This document shows positions 35,696-43,343 of a stretch of DNA of 64,000 nt, piece by piece; positions within the stretch are counted from its first letter, which is position 1, and the number at the start of each line of letters is the position of its first letter. Origin of the DNA: Sphingobium sp. SCG-1 (GTDB lineage Bacteria; Pseudomonadota; Alphaproteobacteria; Sphingomonadales; Sphingomonadaceae); the NCBI RefSeq assembly GCF_002953135.1, contig NZ_CP026372.1, positions 1,178,001 through 1,242,000 on the forward strand, read 5' to 3'. Made by a program: the position numbers and the translations under genes. Under the pieces are notes generated by a model, which had not been told where the DNA came from, did not search any database, and worked only from the letters and a program-made list of their open reading frames with translations.

Positions 35696-36762
35696 GTGCA
35701 TCATCCTGCGAAGTAAGCTGGTTTTCCGCCCTGTGCGACGACGACTATGAATTCTTAGGGCAGCCGGACCCCAAACTGGCGTCCAGTTGGGAGCATTGCC
35801 GCGATATCGTGCTGCAGGCGGAAAGCGGCGGGTTCGACAACATCCTGCTCCCTTCGGGCTATCAGCTTGGGATCGACACGACGATCTTCGCCGCCGCCAT
35901 CGCGCCGATGCTGAAGACCATCCGCCTGCTGATGGCGGTGCGGATCGGCGAAGACTGGCCGCCGCAGCTTGCCCGCCGCATCGCCACGCTGGATCGTATC
36001 CTTGGCGGGCGGTTGACCGTCAACATCATCTCGTCCGACCTGCCCGGCGATACGCTGGAGAGCAATCCGCGCTATGCCCGGACGCTCGAAGTCATGCAGA
36101 TCCTGAAGACGATGCTGAACGGCGAGCACCTCGATCATCAGGGCGAGTTCTACAAGCTGAACCTCGATCCGCCCAAGATCACGACCGTATCCGGCAAATG
36201 CCCGCCGCTCTATTTCGGCGGTCTCAGCCCCGCTGCCCGCGATGCCGCCGCGCAAGGGTGCGACGTGTACCTGATGTGGCCCGACACGATGGACAAGGTG
36301 CGGGAGATCATCGCCGACATGACCGCCCGCGCCGCCAGCCATGGCCGCACATTGAAGTTTGGCTATCGCGCCCACGTCATCGTACGCGAGACCGAGGCCG
36401 AAGCGCGTACCGCGGCCACCCGCCTGCTCTCGAAGCTGGACGACGACACCGGCGCTGCCATTCGCGCCAAGTCGCTCGACAGCCAGTCGGTCGGCGTCAC
36501 GCGGCAGGCGGAGCTGCGCGCGGCGGCGGGCGAGGAAGGCTATGTCGAGGATAATCTGTGGACCGGTGTCGGCCGCGCGCGTTCAGGCTGCGGCGCGGCG
36601 ATCGTCGGCGATCCCGATCAGGTGCTGGCGAAGCTGCGAGCCTATCAGGCCGAGGGGATCGACGCGTTCATCCTCTCCGGCTACCCGCACGCGGCCGAAG
36701 CGGACCTGTTCGCGCGGCACGTGTTGCCGAAGCTGGAGCACGGGCCTTTGATACTAAGCTAA
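35692..36762 (+). CDS. FMNH2-dependent monooxygenase, SmoC-like sulfoquinovose monooxygenase
   Basis: Luciferase-like (LLM) SsuD-type enzyme of 356 residues. In the sulfo-SMO pathway it cleaves the C-S bond of SQ with O2 and reduced FMN, giving 6-oxo-glucose and sulfite. Seen: EVSWFSALCDDDYEFLG, ESGGFDNILLPSGYQLG, RLLMAVRIGEDWPP, RRIATLDRILGGRLTVNIIS (close to the SsuD core) and PPLYFGGLSPAAR. GTG start at 35692 chosen with GAGAGG upstream; it overlaps the reductase stop. The enzyme needs a flavin reductase (SmoA type), not found in the window. An alkanesulfonate role is the alternative, but no ssu ABC genes are nearby. Confidence 0.83.
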   Translation: MSASSCEVSWFSALCDDDYEFLGQPDPKLASSWEHCRDIVLQAESGGFDNILLPSGYQLGIDTTIFAAAIAPMLKTIRLLMAVRIGEDWPPQLARRIATLDRILGGRLTVNIISSDLPGDTLESNPRYARTLEVMQILKTMLNGEHLDHQGEFYKLNLDPPKITTVSGKCPPLYFGGLSPAARDAAAQGCDVYLMWPDTMDKVREIIADMTARAASHGRTLKFGYRAHVIVRETEAEARTAATRLLSKLDDDTGAAIRAKSLDSQSVGVTRQAELRAAAGEEGYVEDNLWTGVGRARSGCGAAIVGDPDQVLAKLRAYQAEGIDAFILSGYPHAAEADLFARHVLPKLEHGPLILS

Positions 36763-36770
36763 ATGCCCCG

Positions 36771-36862
36771 TTCGCCCTGAGCGAAGTCGAAGGGCCAACC
36801 TGAACGCAGTGAAGGAGCTTCGCCTGCGGCTCAGCTTATCCCTTCGACAAGCTCAGGGCGAA
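36771..36862. repeat. Inverted pair of REP-like palindromic elements
   Basis: TTCGCCCTGAGCGAAGTCGAAGGG at 36771-36794 and its near reverse complement at 36840-36862 (differing in a few bases in the centre), with 45 bases between. This CCTTCGACAAGCTCAGG-type element is a common intergenic repeat in sphingomonads and other proteobacteria. It separates smoC from glpK and can fold into a long hairpin that may stabilise or end the upstream transcript. Confidence 0.75.
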
Positions 36863-36887
36863 TGGGAAATAAGACGAGAGGATAAGA

Positions 36888-38369
36888 ATGACCCAACCCA
36901 TCCTCGTCATCGACGAAGGCACCACCTCCACGCGCGCAATGTTGTTCGCGCCCGACGGCGCATGCCTTGGCACCGCGCAACGCCCCTTAACGCAACATTA
37001 CCCCGCCCCCGGCCGGGTCGAGCATGACGCCAACGAGATCTGGGCGCTCACCCTCGAATGCGCCCGCGAAATGGTGGCAAAGGTCGGCGGCGCGGATCGC
37101 ATCGCCTGCATCGGCATCACCAATCAGCGTGAAACGGTGGTGTTCTGGGACCGCCGCACGGGCGAAGCCGTCGCCCCTGCCATCGTCTGGCAGGACCGGC
37201 GGACGGCGGAAACCTGTCACGACCTGATCGTAGCGGGCCACGAGCCGATGGTGCAGGACCGCACCGGCCTGCTGCTCGATCCCTATTTCTCTGGCAGCAA
37301 AATGGGCTGGGCGCTTGGCCAATGGCCGCAGTTGAAGGAGCTAGGCGATCACCTCGCGGTAGGCACGGTGGAGAGCTACCTAGTCTATCGCCTGACCGGC
37401 GGCGTCCACATCACCGACGCGACCAATGCGTCCCGCACGGCGCTGATGGCGATCGAGCAGGGTGGCTGGGACGCCGAATTGCTCGACCTGTTCGGCGTTC
37501 CGGCGGCGCTGCTGCCCGAAATCACGGATTGCGCAGGGCAGTTCGGCACGACGCAGCCTGATCTCTTCGGTACAGCCATTCCGATCACCGGCCTCGCAGG
37601 CGATCAGCAAGCCGCCTCCATCGGTCAGGCCTGCCTCTCTCCCGGTCAGACCAAGGCGACCTATGGCACCGGCGCGTTCATCCTCACCCATTGTGGGCAG
37701 GACATGCCGCGCTCCAAGCACCGCCTGCTCGGCACCATTGCGTCACAGATCGGCGGGCAGCGCTGCTTCGCGCTCGAAGGATCGGTGTTCGTCGCGGGCA
37801 GCGTCGTCAAATGGCTGCGCGACGAACTCGGGATCATAGACAACGCGGACGAGACGGCGGGCCTCGCCGCATCGGTGCCCAATAACGGCGGCGTCAGCTT
37901 CGTGCCCGCGCTGTCCGGGCTCGGCGCCCCCTATTGGCGGCCCGACGCACGCGGCGCGATCACCGGCCTCAGCTTCTCGACTGGCCGCGCGCACATCGTC
38001 CGCGCCGCGCTGGAGGCCGTCACGCATCAGTCGCTCGACTTGAAAGCCACCTTCGCCGCCGATGGCGCGATATGGGCGGACCTGCGGATAGACGGCGGCA
38101 TGGTCAGCAACGACTGGCTGGCGCAGGACTTGGCCGACATGCTCGACCTCTGCGTCGAGCGTCCGCACTTCATCGAGACCACGGCACTCGGCGCGGCGAT
38201 GCTGGCAGGCGTTGGCGCGGGATTGTTCACCGACCTTCAGGCCGCCTCCGCAATGCGCAAGAATGCGACGGCGTTCCACCCGAAACCCAATCCCGCCGCC
38301 GCCGGCCGTTGTCGCGCATGGGAAGTCGCCGTCTCCGCCGTCCTGCAGGCGTCGGGCAATCGCGACTGA
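36888..38369 (+). CDS. glpK: Glycerol kinase
   Basis: Phosphorylates glycerol to sn-glycerol 3-phosphate, feeding GlpD. 493 residues: FGGY-kinase N-terminal domain (IDEGTTSTRAMLF, ITNQRETVVFWD, IVWQDRRT) and C-terminal domain (GTGAFILTHCG, FVPALSGLGAPYW, DGGMVSNDWLAQ). GAGGATAAG precedes the ATG. It follows the SQ monooxygenase across a REP pair, about 10 kb from glpD; the two flank the SQ genes. No glpF or glpR is present. Confidence 0.96.
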   Translation: MTQPILVIDEGTTSTRAMLFAPDGACLGTAQRPLTQHYPAPGRVEHDANEIWALTLECAREMVAKVGGADRIACIGITNQRETVVFWDRRTGEAVAPAIVWQDRRTAETCHDLIVAGHEPMVQDRTGLLLDPYFSGSKMGWALGQWPQLKELGDHLAVGTVESYLVYRLTGGVHITDATNASRTALMAIEQGGWDAELLDLFGVPAALLPEITDCAGQFGTTQPDLFGTAIPITGLAGDQQAASIGQACLSPGQTKATYGTGAFILTHCGQDMPRSKHRLLGTIASQIGGQRCFALEGSVFVAGSVVKWLRDELGIIDNADETAGLAASVPNNGGVSFVPALSGLGAPYWRPDARGAITGLSFSTGRAHIVRAALEAVTHQSLDLKATFAADGAIWADLRIDGGMVSNDWLAQDLADMLDLCVERPHFIETTALGAAMLAGVGAGLFTDLQAASAMRKNATAFHPKPNPAAAGRCRAWEVAVSAVLQASGNRD

Positions 38370-38390
38370 CGAGGCGACAGCGACCTCGTC
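38368..38390 (+). terminator. Stem-loop at the glpK stop, weak terminator candidate
   Basis: GACGAGG / CCTCGTC, a 7-bp perfect stem with a nine-base loop, overlapping the stop codon. No T run follows directly, only an AT-rich stretch. Confidence 0.3.
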
Positions 38391-38772
38391 CACAGCTATT
38401 TATTTTCGTTCGCGTTCCATCCTCTTGCCTTTTCAAAAGCCTAGGAAAATCCGCGCGTCGCGGCTGCTGAAAATCCGTTAGGACGGAGAAGTTGTTCGCT
38501 ACAGCAGTCGGCCGATTCCCTAAACCGTCATTTACCCTCTTGCGCCATTTCAGGACTGTGGCACTATCCCTTGTGTAAGGACAACGGGGGTTGCCCAATA
38601 GATTGTGTTCAGCGCGCCGGTATGCCCGGTGGATAGGAGGATGTTTGCTTCTGTCGGTCATCACAATCGGGCGGCTCTGTCCATGTTTGAAGCTGGTCGC
38701 GCCGTCAGGGCGTTTGCCCGAATGGGGACTTGACCGAATCGAACGGAACATGAACATTCGGGGGCTACGGTA
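38391..38772. other. Non-coding region upstream of nrdA
   Basis: 382 bases with no convincing gene. It must hold the nrdA promoter. A TTGCGC element with CACTAT 16 bases later (about 38542-38569) is a possible promoter. I looked for an NrdR box (ACA-x-TATAT-x-TGT type) and for a cobalamin riboswitch and saw neither. GGGGG lies near the nrdA start codon. Confidence 0.4.
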
Positions 38773-40734
38773 ATGGACTTTCGGGAAAGTCAGGAAACAG
38801 GTGCAGGCGACGTGGCTACGATAATGGATGAAGTGCTGGACGCCGTTGCGGCACAGGCAGATGTGAAGACTTCGGCACCCAGGGCCGATGCGCCGGAGAA
38901 GCCCGAAGCCGTGTCGTCACACACGATTCAAACGCGCCGGTTCGATGTGAAGACGGACAACTCGCGCGACGCCCTGCTGACCGAGTTCGGCAAGGACACG
39001 CTGCAGGACCGCTACTTGCTGCCCGGCGAATCCTATCAGGATCTGTTCGCCCGCGTCGCGGCGGCTTATGCCGACGATCAGGATCATGCGCAGCGCGTCT
39101 ACGACTATATCTCGCGCCTGTGGTTCATGCCTGCGACGCCCGTGCTCTCGAACGGCGGCACCGGGCGCGGCCTGCCGATCTCCTGCTACCTTAATTCGGT
39201 GGACGACAGCCTGGAGGGCATCGTCAACACCTGGAACGAGAATGTATGGCTCGCGTCGCGTGGCGGCGGCATCGGCACCTATTGGGGCAGCGTGCGCGGT
39301 ATCGGCGAGCCGGTCGGCCTCAATGGTAAGACCAGCGGCATTATTCCATTCGTGCGCGTCATGGACAGCCTCACACTCGCGATCAGCCAGGGTTCGCTGC
39401 GCCGTGGTTCGGCTGCCTGCTATCTCGACGTGTCGCACCCGGAAATCGAGGAATTCCTCGAAATCCGCAAGGCATCCGGCGACTTCAACCGCAAGGCGCT
39501 GAACTTGCACCATGGCGTGCTGCTGACCGACGAGTTCATGGAAGCGGTGCGCGACGGCACCGAATTCCACTTGCGTAGCCCGAAGGATCAGTCGGTCCGC
39601 GCCACGGTCGATGCGCGCTCGCTGTTTCAAAAGCTGGTGGAAACCCGCCTCGCGACGGGCGAACCCTATATCATCTTCGCCGATCAGGTGAACCGCTCGA
39701 TGCCCAAGCATCACCGCGATCTGGGCCTGAAGGTGTCGACCTCGAACCTGTGTTCGGAAATTACGCTGCCCACTGGCCGCGATCATCTCGGCAACGACCG
39801 TACCGCCGTGTGCTGCCTGTCGTCGATGAACCTGGAAACATGGGACGAGTGGAAGGACGACAAGCGCTTCGCCGAGGATATCATGCGGTTCCTCGACAAT
39901 GTGCTTCAGGATTATATCGACCGCGCCCCGCCCGAAATGGCGCGCGCCAAATACAGCGCCAGCCGCGAGCGTTCGGTCGGCCTTGGCGTCATGGGTTTCC
40001 ACAGCTTCCTGCAGGCGCGCAACATTCCGTTCGAAGGCGCAATGGCGAAGAGCTGGAACCTGCGCATCTTCAAGCAGATCAAAAGTCAGGTCGATGAAGC
40101 CTCGATGCAGCTCGCGATCGAGCGTGGCCCGTGCCCCGACGCCGCCGACATGGGCGTGATGGAGCGTTTCTCCTGCAAGATGGCGATCGCGCCGACGGCG
40201 TCGATCAGCATCATCTGCGGCGGGACATCAGCCTGCATCGAGCCGATCCCGGCAAACATCTACACGCACAAAACGCTCTCGGGCAGCTTCTCGATCAAGA
40301 ATCCCTATCTGGAAAAGCTGCTGCAGGACAAGAGCAAGGACAGCACTAATGTCTGGAACTCGATCCTGGAAAATGGCGGATCGATCCAGCATCTCGACTT
40401 CCTGAGCCAGGAAGAGAAGGACGTGTTCAAGACGAGCTTCGAGATCGATCAGCGCTGGCTGCTCGAACTCGCGGCCGACCGCACGCCCTATATCGATCAG
40501 GCGCAGTCGCTGAACCTGTTCATCCCCGCCGACGTCGACAAGTGGGACTTGCTGATGCTCCACTATCGCGCGTGGGAACTGGGCATCAAGTCGCTCTATT
40601 ACCTGCGGTCCAAGTCGGTGCAGCGTGCCGGGTTCGCGGGCGGCGTGGAGGCGGACAACACGCCCGATCTCAAGAAGATCGAGCTGACGACCGGCGAGAC
40701 GACCGATTACGACGAGTGCCTCGCCTGCCAGTAA
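38773..40734 (+). CDS. nrdA: Ribonucleoside-diphosphate reductase alpha subunit
   Basis: Catalytic large subunit of class I ribonucleotide reductase, making deoxyribonucleotides. 653 residues. Active-site cysteines occur in the PISCYLNSV and STSNLCSEI motifs and at the C-terminus (CLACQ) for redox exchange; GFHSFLQ and APTASISIICG blocks are present. The N-terminus before RYLLPGESY is short and carries no ATP-cone. Its partner nrdB starts at 63298, about 22.6 kb further on in the same direction, although these genes are normally close together. Confidence 0.95.
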   Translation: MDFRESQETGAGDVATIMDEVLDAVAAQADVKTSAPRADAPEKPEAVSSHTIQTRRFDVKTDNSRDALLTEFGKDTLQDRYLLPGESYQDLFARVAAAYADDQDHAQRVYDYISRLWFMPATPVLSNGGTGRGLPISCYLNSVDDSLEGIVNTWNENVWLASRGGGIGTYWGSVRGIGEPVGLNGKTSGIIPFVRVMDSLTLAISQGSLRRGSAACYLDVSHPEIEEFLEIRKASGDFNRKALNLHHGVLLTDEFMEAVRDGTEFHLRSPKDQSVRATVDARSLFQKLVETRLATGEPYIIFADQVNRSMPKHHRDLGLKVSTSNLCSEITLPTGRDHLGNDRTAVCCLSSMNLETWDEWKDDKRFAEDIMRFLDNVLQDYIDRAPPEMARAKYSASRERSVGLGVMGFHSFLQARNIPFEGAMAKSWNLRIFKQIKSQVDEASMQLAIERGPCPDAADMGVMERFSCKMAIAPTASISIICGGTSACIEPIPANIYTHKTLSGSFSIKNPYLEKLLQDKSKDSTNVWNSILENGGSIQHLDFLSQEEKDVFKTSFEIDQRWLLELAADRTPYIDQAQSLNLFIPADVDKWDLLMLHYRAWELGIKSLYYLRSKSVQRAGFAGGVEADNTPDLKKIELTTGETTDYDECLACQ

Positions 40735-40755
40735 CGGGCTGAGCCTCTGGACGAC

Positions 40756-40793
40756 AAAAGGGCTGACGCAGCGATGCGGCAGCCCTTTTGTTT
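40756..40793 (+). terminator. Terminator between nrdA and the convergent PL7 lyase gene
   Basis: Stem GGGCTG / CAGCCC with an inner GCA / TGC pair, followed by TTTTGTTT; AAAA upstream lets it serve the minus strand as well. The lyase stop is at 40809. Confidence 0.8.
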
Positions 40794-40808
40794 AGCGCTC
40801 CCGTCCGA

Positions 40809-42749
40809 TCAGATAATCAGGAAATCGTGCGCCGTCAGGTTAAGCCCGGAGGACAAGGTCGCAATCTGCACCGCTGCGCCGCTGCCCGAACCATCCGCAT
40901 CGTAGCTCAGCACACCGGTCGAACTGTTGTAGATCAGGTGCTGGTCCGCCGTCATCGCCGCCTTGCCCACCGCGAAATAGCCATCGTTCAGATGCCCGTC
41001 CGCCCCTAGGGCCGAGAACACGGCATTATCGAAAACGAGACTGTCGTTATTGACGCTGAAGTCTGCGATCTTGTCCTTATCGCCCGAAGACGCAGGCGTA
41101 TTGAACACGAAATAGTCATGCCCCGCGCCGCCGGTAAGCTTGTCGCTCCCCGCGCCGCCATAGATCCAGTCCGCGCCTTCGCCACCCTCGATCGTGTCGT
41201 TGCCGCCAAGTCCGAGCAATATGTCGTTCCCGCTCATGCCGAACAGCTTGTTGGCGCTGGCGTTGCCGGTCATCTCATTGTCCAGTGCATTGCCAGTGCC
41301 CATGCCGGTCGTTCCGGCGAGTAGCAGCCGCTCCACATTGTCGGCCATGGTGTAGCCGGCGCTGGCGATCACCAGATCGTTGCCGCCGCCAGCATTCTCC
41401 ACGACCATGTCCCCGCTGGTCGAGACATAATAGGTGTCGTCGCCCGCGCCGCCAATCATCCTGTCGGCCGATCCGCCGCCATCGAGGACATTGTCCCCGG
41501 CATTGCCGGTGAGCACGTTCGCAGCGCTGTTGCCAGTCAGATTGACATTGGCGGTGCCCAGCGCCGTCGCGTTCTCCACGAACTTGTCGAGGGTGAAGTT
41601 GACGGATGAAAGCACGGTGTCGGTGCCGCCCGCCGATTTGGTTTCGACTACCTTGTCGCCAACATTGTCCACATAATAGCTGTCATTGCCGTCGCCGCCG
41701 GTCATCAGGTCAGCGCCCGCGCCACCGTCCAGCACATCGTCGCCGCCTAGGCCGTTCAACTTGTCGTCGCCGCCAAGTCCGTACAGCCAGTTCGCGCCAT
41801 CATGCCCGGTCAGGATGTTTGCCTGACCATTGCCGGTGCCGCGCGATGCGGCATCGGCCAGCGTCAGGTTTTCGACATTGTCCGCCAAGGTATAGTCGAC
41901 ATGCGCGACCACGCTGTCGGTGCCGCCGTTCACAGCCTCGCGGATGATATCCGACGCAACCGTGATGTCGAACATATCGTCGCCGCTGGTGCCGACATGG
42001 ACATCGCCGACTGGCCCGCCAAGACCGCCCAGCCCGTCGCCGCGACTGTGCCCGAAGTCCAACCCGAAGAAGCGCGCCTCGCCGACGCCCGTGCCCTGCG
42101 TCTCGTTGACGCCCAGATAGACGCCCGCCTTGAAGTAGAGCGTGTCGGACTGCCAGATGCCATTGATGGTGGTCGTGCTGTTATAGACCTTGTCATCGGC
42201 GTAGACGGTCACTTGCAGGGTATTGCCCACTGCGTCGATCTTGTAAGAGAATATCTCGCCCTTATCGATCGACGGCGTCGTCCCATCCTCGGCGCGCAGG
42301 TCGAACTTCAACTCCTTGTTCGAAGGCCCCGCCCGGTCGTTCTTGAAATAGACGGTGCCGTTGTCCCAATACAGACGAACCAGCTCGTCGTCCTTGCCGT
42401 GGATCTGCCCGATCACGATTTTTCCGGCAGTGCCATCAAACAAGGTGGGGACTTCATCCACCGAAAGCGTCGCGGTCATCGTGCCGCCCTGCTTCAGGTT
42501 CCATGCGGCAAGTTTGCCGTCATTGACTTCGCGCAATTCGGAACGCGCATATTTGCTGCCCGATGTCGTCGAGCCATCGACGACGGCGCGAAAAAACAGC
42601 GCATCGTCACTGGCGCGAAAATATTCCGAGCCCTGATAGACCGGCAGATCTTTTATCTGCGCTGCAACGCCCACCTTCTTGCCTTCGCTGTCCACCGGCA
42701 GCGCCAAAGTCCATTCCCGAAAATCGAACCCACTTGCCTTCATGCTCAT
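40809..42749 (-). CDS. PL7-type alginate lyase with RTX calcium-binding repeats
   Basis: 646 residues. Residues about 5-245 form a family-7 polysaccharide lyase with the three family blocks: YARSELRE, IGQIHGKDD and YFKAGVYLGV. From about 265 to the end it has RTX nonapeptide repeats (many GGxGxDxLx units such as GLGGDDVLDGGAGADL) and a C-terminal NLTAHDFLII tail. There is no signal peptide; RTX proteins usually leave by type I secretion. No ABC exporter genes are adjacent. Start at MSMKASG chosen with GGGGG about nine bases upstream; the frame opens 48 bases earlier. Probable role: cutting alginate outside the cell, for release from the polymer or feeding. Confidence 0.85.
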   Translation of the reverse strand: MSMKASGFDFREWTLALPVDSEGKKVGVAAQIKDLPVYQGSEYFRASDDALFFRAVVDGSTTSGSKYARSELREVNDGKLAAWNLKQGGTMTATLSVDEVPTLFDGTAGKIVIGQIHGKDDELVRLYWDNGTVYFKNDRAGPSNKELKFDLRAEDGTTPSIDKGEIFSYKIDAVGNTLQVTVYADDKVYNSTTTINGIWQSDTLYFKAGVYLGVNETQGTGVGEARFFGLDFGHSRGDGLGGLGGPVGDVHVGTSGDDMFDITVASDIIREAVNGGTDSVVAHVDYTLADNVENLTLADAASRGTGNGQANILTGHDGANWLYGLGGDDKLNGLGGDDVLDGGAGADLMTGGDGNDSYYVDNVGDKVVETKSAGGTDTVLSSVNFTLDKFVENATALGTANVNLTGNSAANVLTGNAGDNVLDGGGSADRMIGGAGDDTYYVSTSGDMVVENAGGGNDLVIASAGYTMADNVERLLLAGTTGMGTGNALDNEMTGNASANKLFGMSGNDILLGLGGNDTIEGGEGADWIYGGAGSDKLTGGAGHDYFVFNTPASSGDKDKIADFSVNNDSLVFDNAVFSALGADGHLNDGYFAVGKAAMTADQHLIYNSSTGVLSYDADGSGSGAAVQIATLSSGLNLTAHDFLII

Positions 42750-43343
42750 CAGAATAACCCCCAGTAGCCAGCGGCGACCAAACCGCTTTCCGTTCAACTG
42801 GAGTGCATAATCGCAACTGGATCTGCTAAATCGTCACAAGGAACTTCCTTAACTGTGAATTAGGGAAATTCATTTGCCCTCTCGCATAACGACACCAAAT
42901 CCGCCGGATCATCAAGTCCGCCCCAGCGACGCGAATAAAGAGAGATCGTTACGCTACCAAGACGATTGCGATGATCGGAGGTAAGGTTGCGTTAATCACA
43001 TCACGCAAAGCTAAATTTGCGCAATTAACCATTTATGTGCAGCTGCGGGAATCTGAAACGCAGCACAGGGAAAGATCAATATTTAGCTGAAAAACCTTCT
43101 AAAACCAGAATGTTCTATTTACAATCAAATGGATAGCTACCTTAATAGATCAATTTGCATCCGTTTCCATTTGATACACTGCGGAAATTCGACAAGAAGT
43201 CTGTTCGCAACCGCAAAAAGAAATTTGCCTTTACGCAATAAGATACAGTACTAGTGGATTTAACGCACAGATTCGATTGCAAACCGCACATCAGCGGGGC
43301 GATCCAACCTGTACGATTTTGCTAGGTCCATATTGGGGGCATT
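42750..43343. other. AT-rich regulatory region between PL7 lyase and algD
   Basis: 594 bases without a gene, clearly richer in A and T than the rest of the window. It must hold the divergent promoters of the lyase and of the alginate operon. (A)AATTTGC recurs at 43013-43020, 43152-43158 and 43221-43228. No sigma-54 (GG-N10-GC) or clear sigma-70 promoter could be fixed by eye. Confidence 0.5.

Noticed and set aside
34133..35704. Minus-strand open frame of about 523 codons opposite the LacI and aldo-keto reductase genes
   Set aside because: Spans two real, well-recognised plus-strand genes and their junction; a shadow.
38391..38772. NrdR box or cobalamin riboswitch before nrdA
   Set aside because: No match to either pattern could be found by eye.
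41006..42200. Regular repeats in the lyase gene considered as a DNA tandem repeat or CRISPR
   Set aside because: They are codon-level echoes of RTX protein repeats, in frame and of uneven length, with no fixed spacers.
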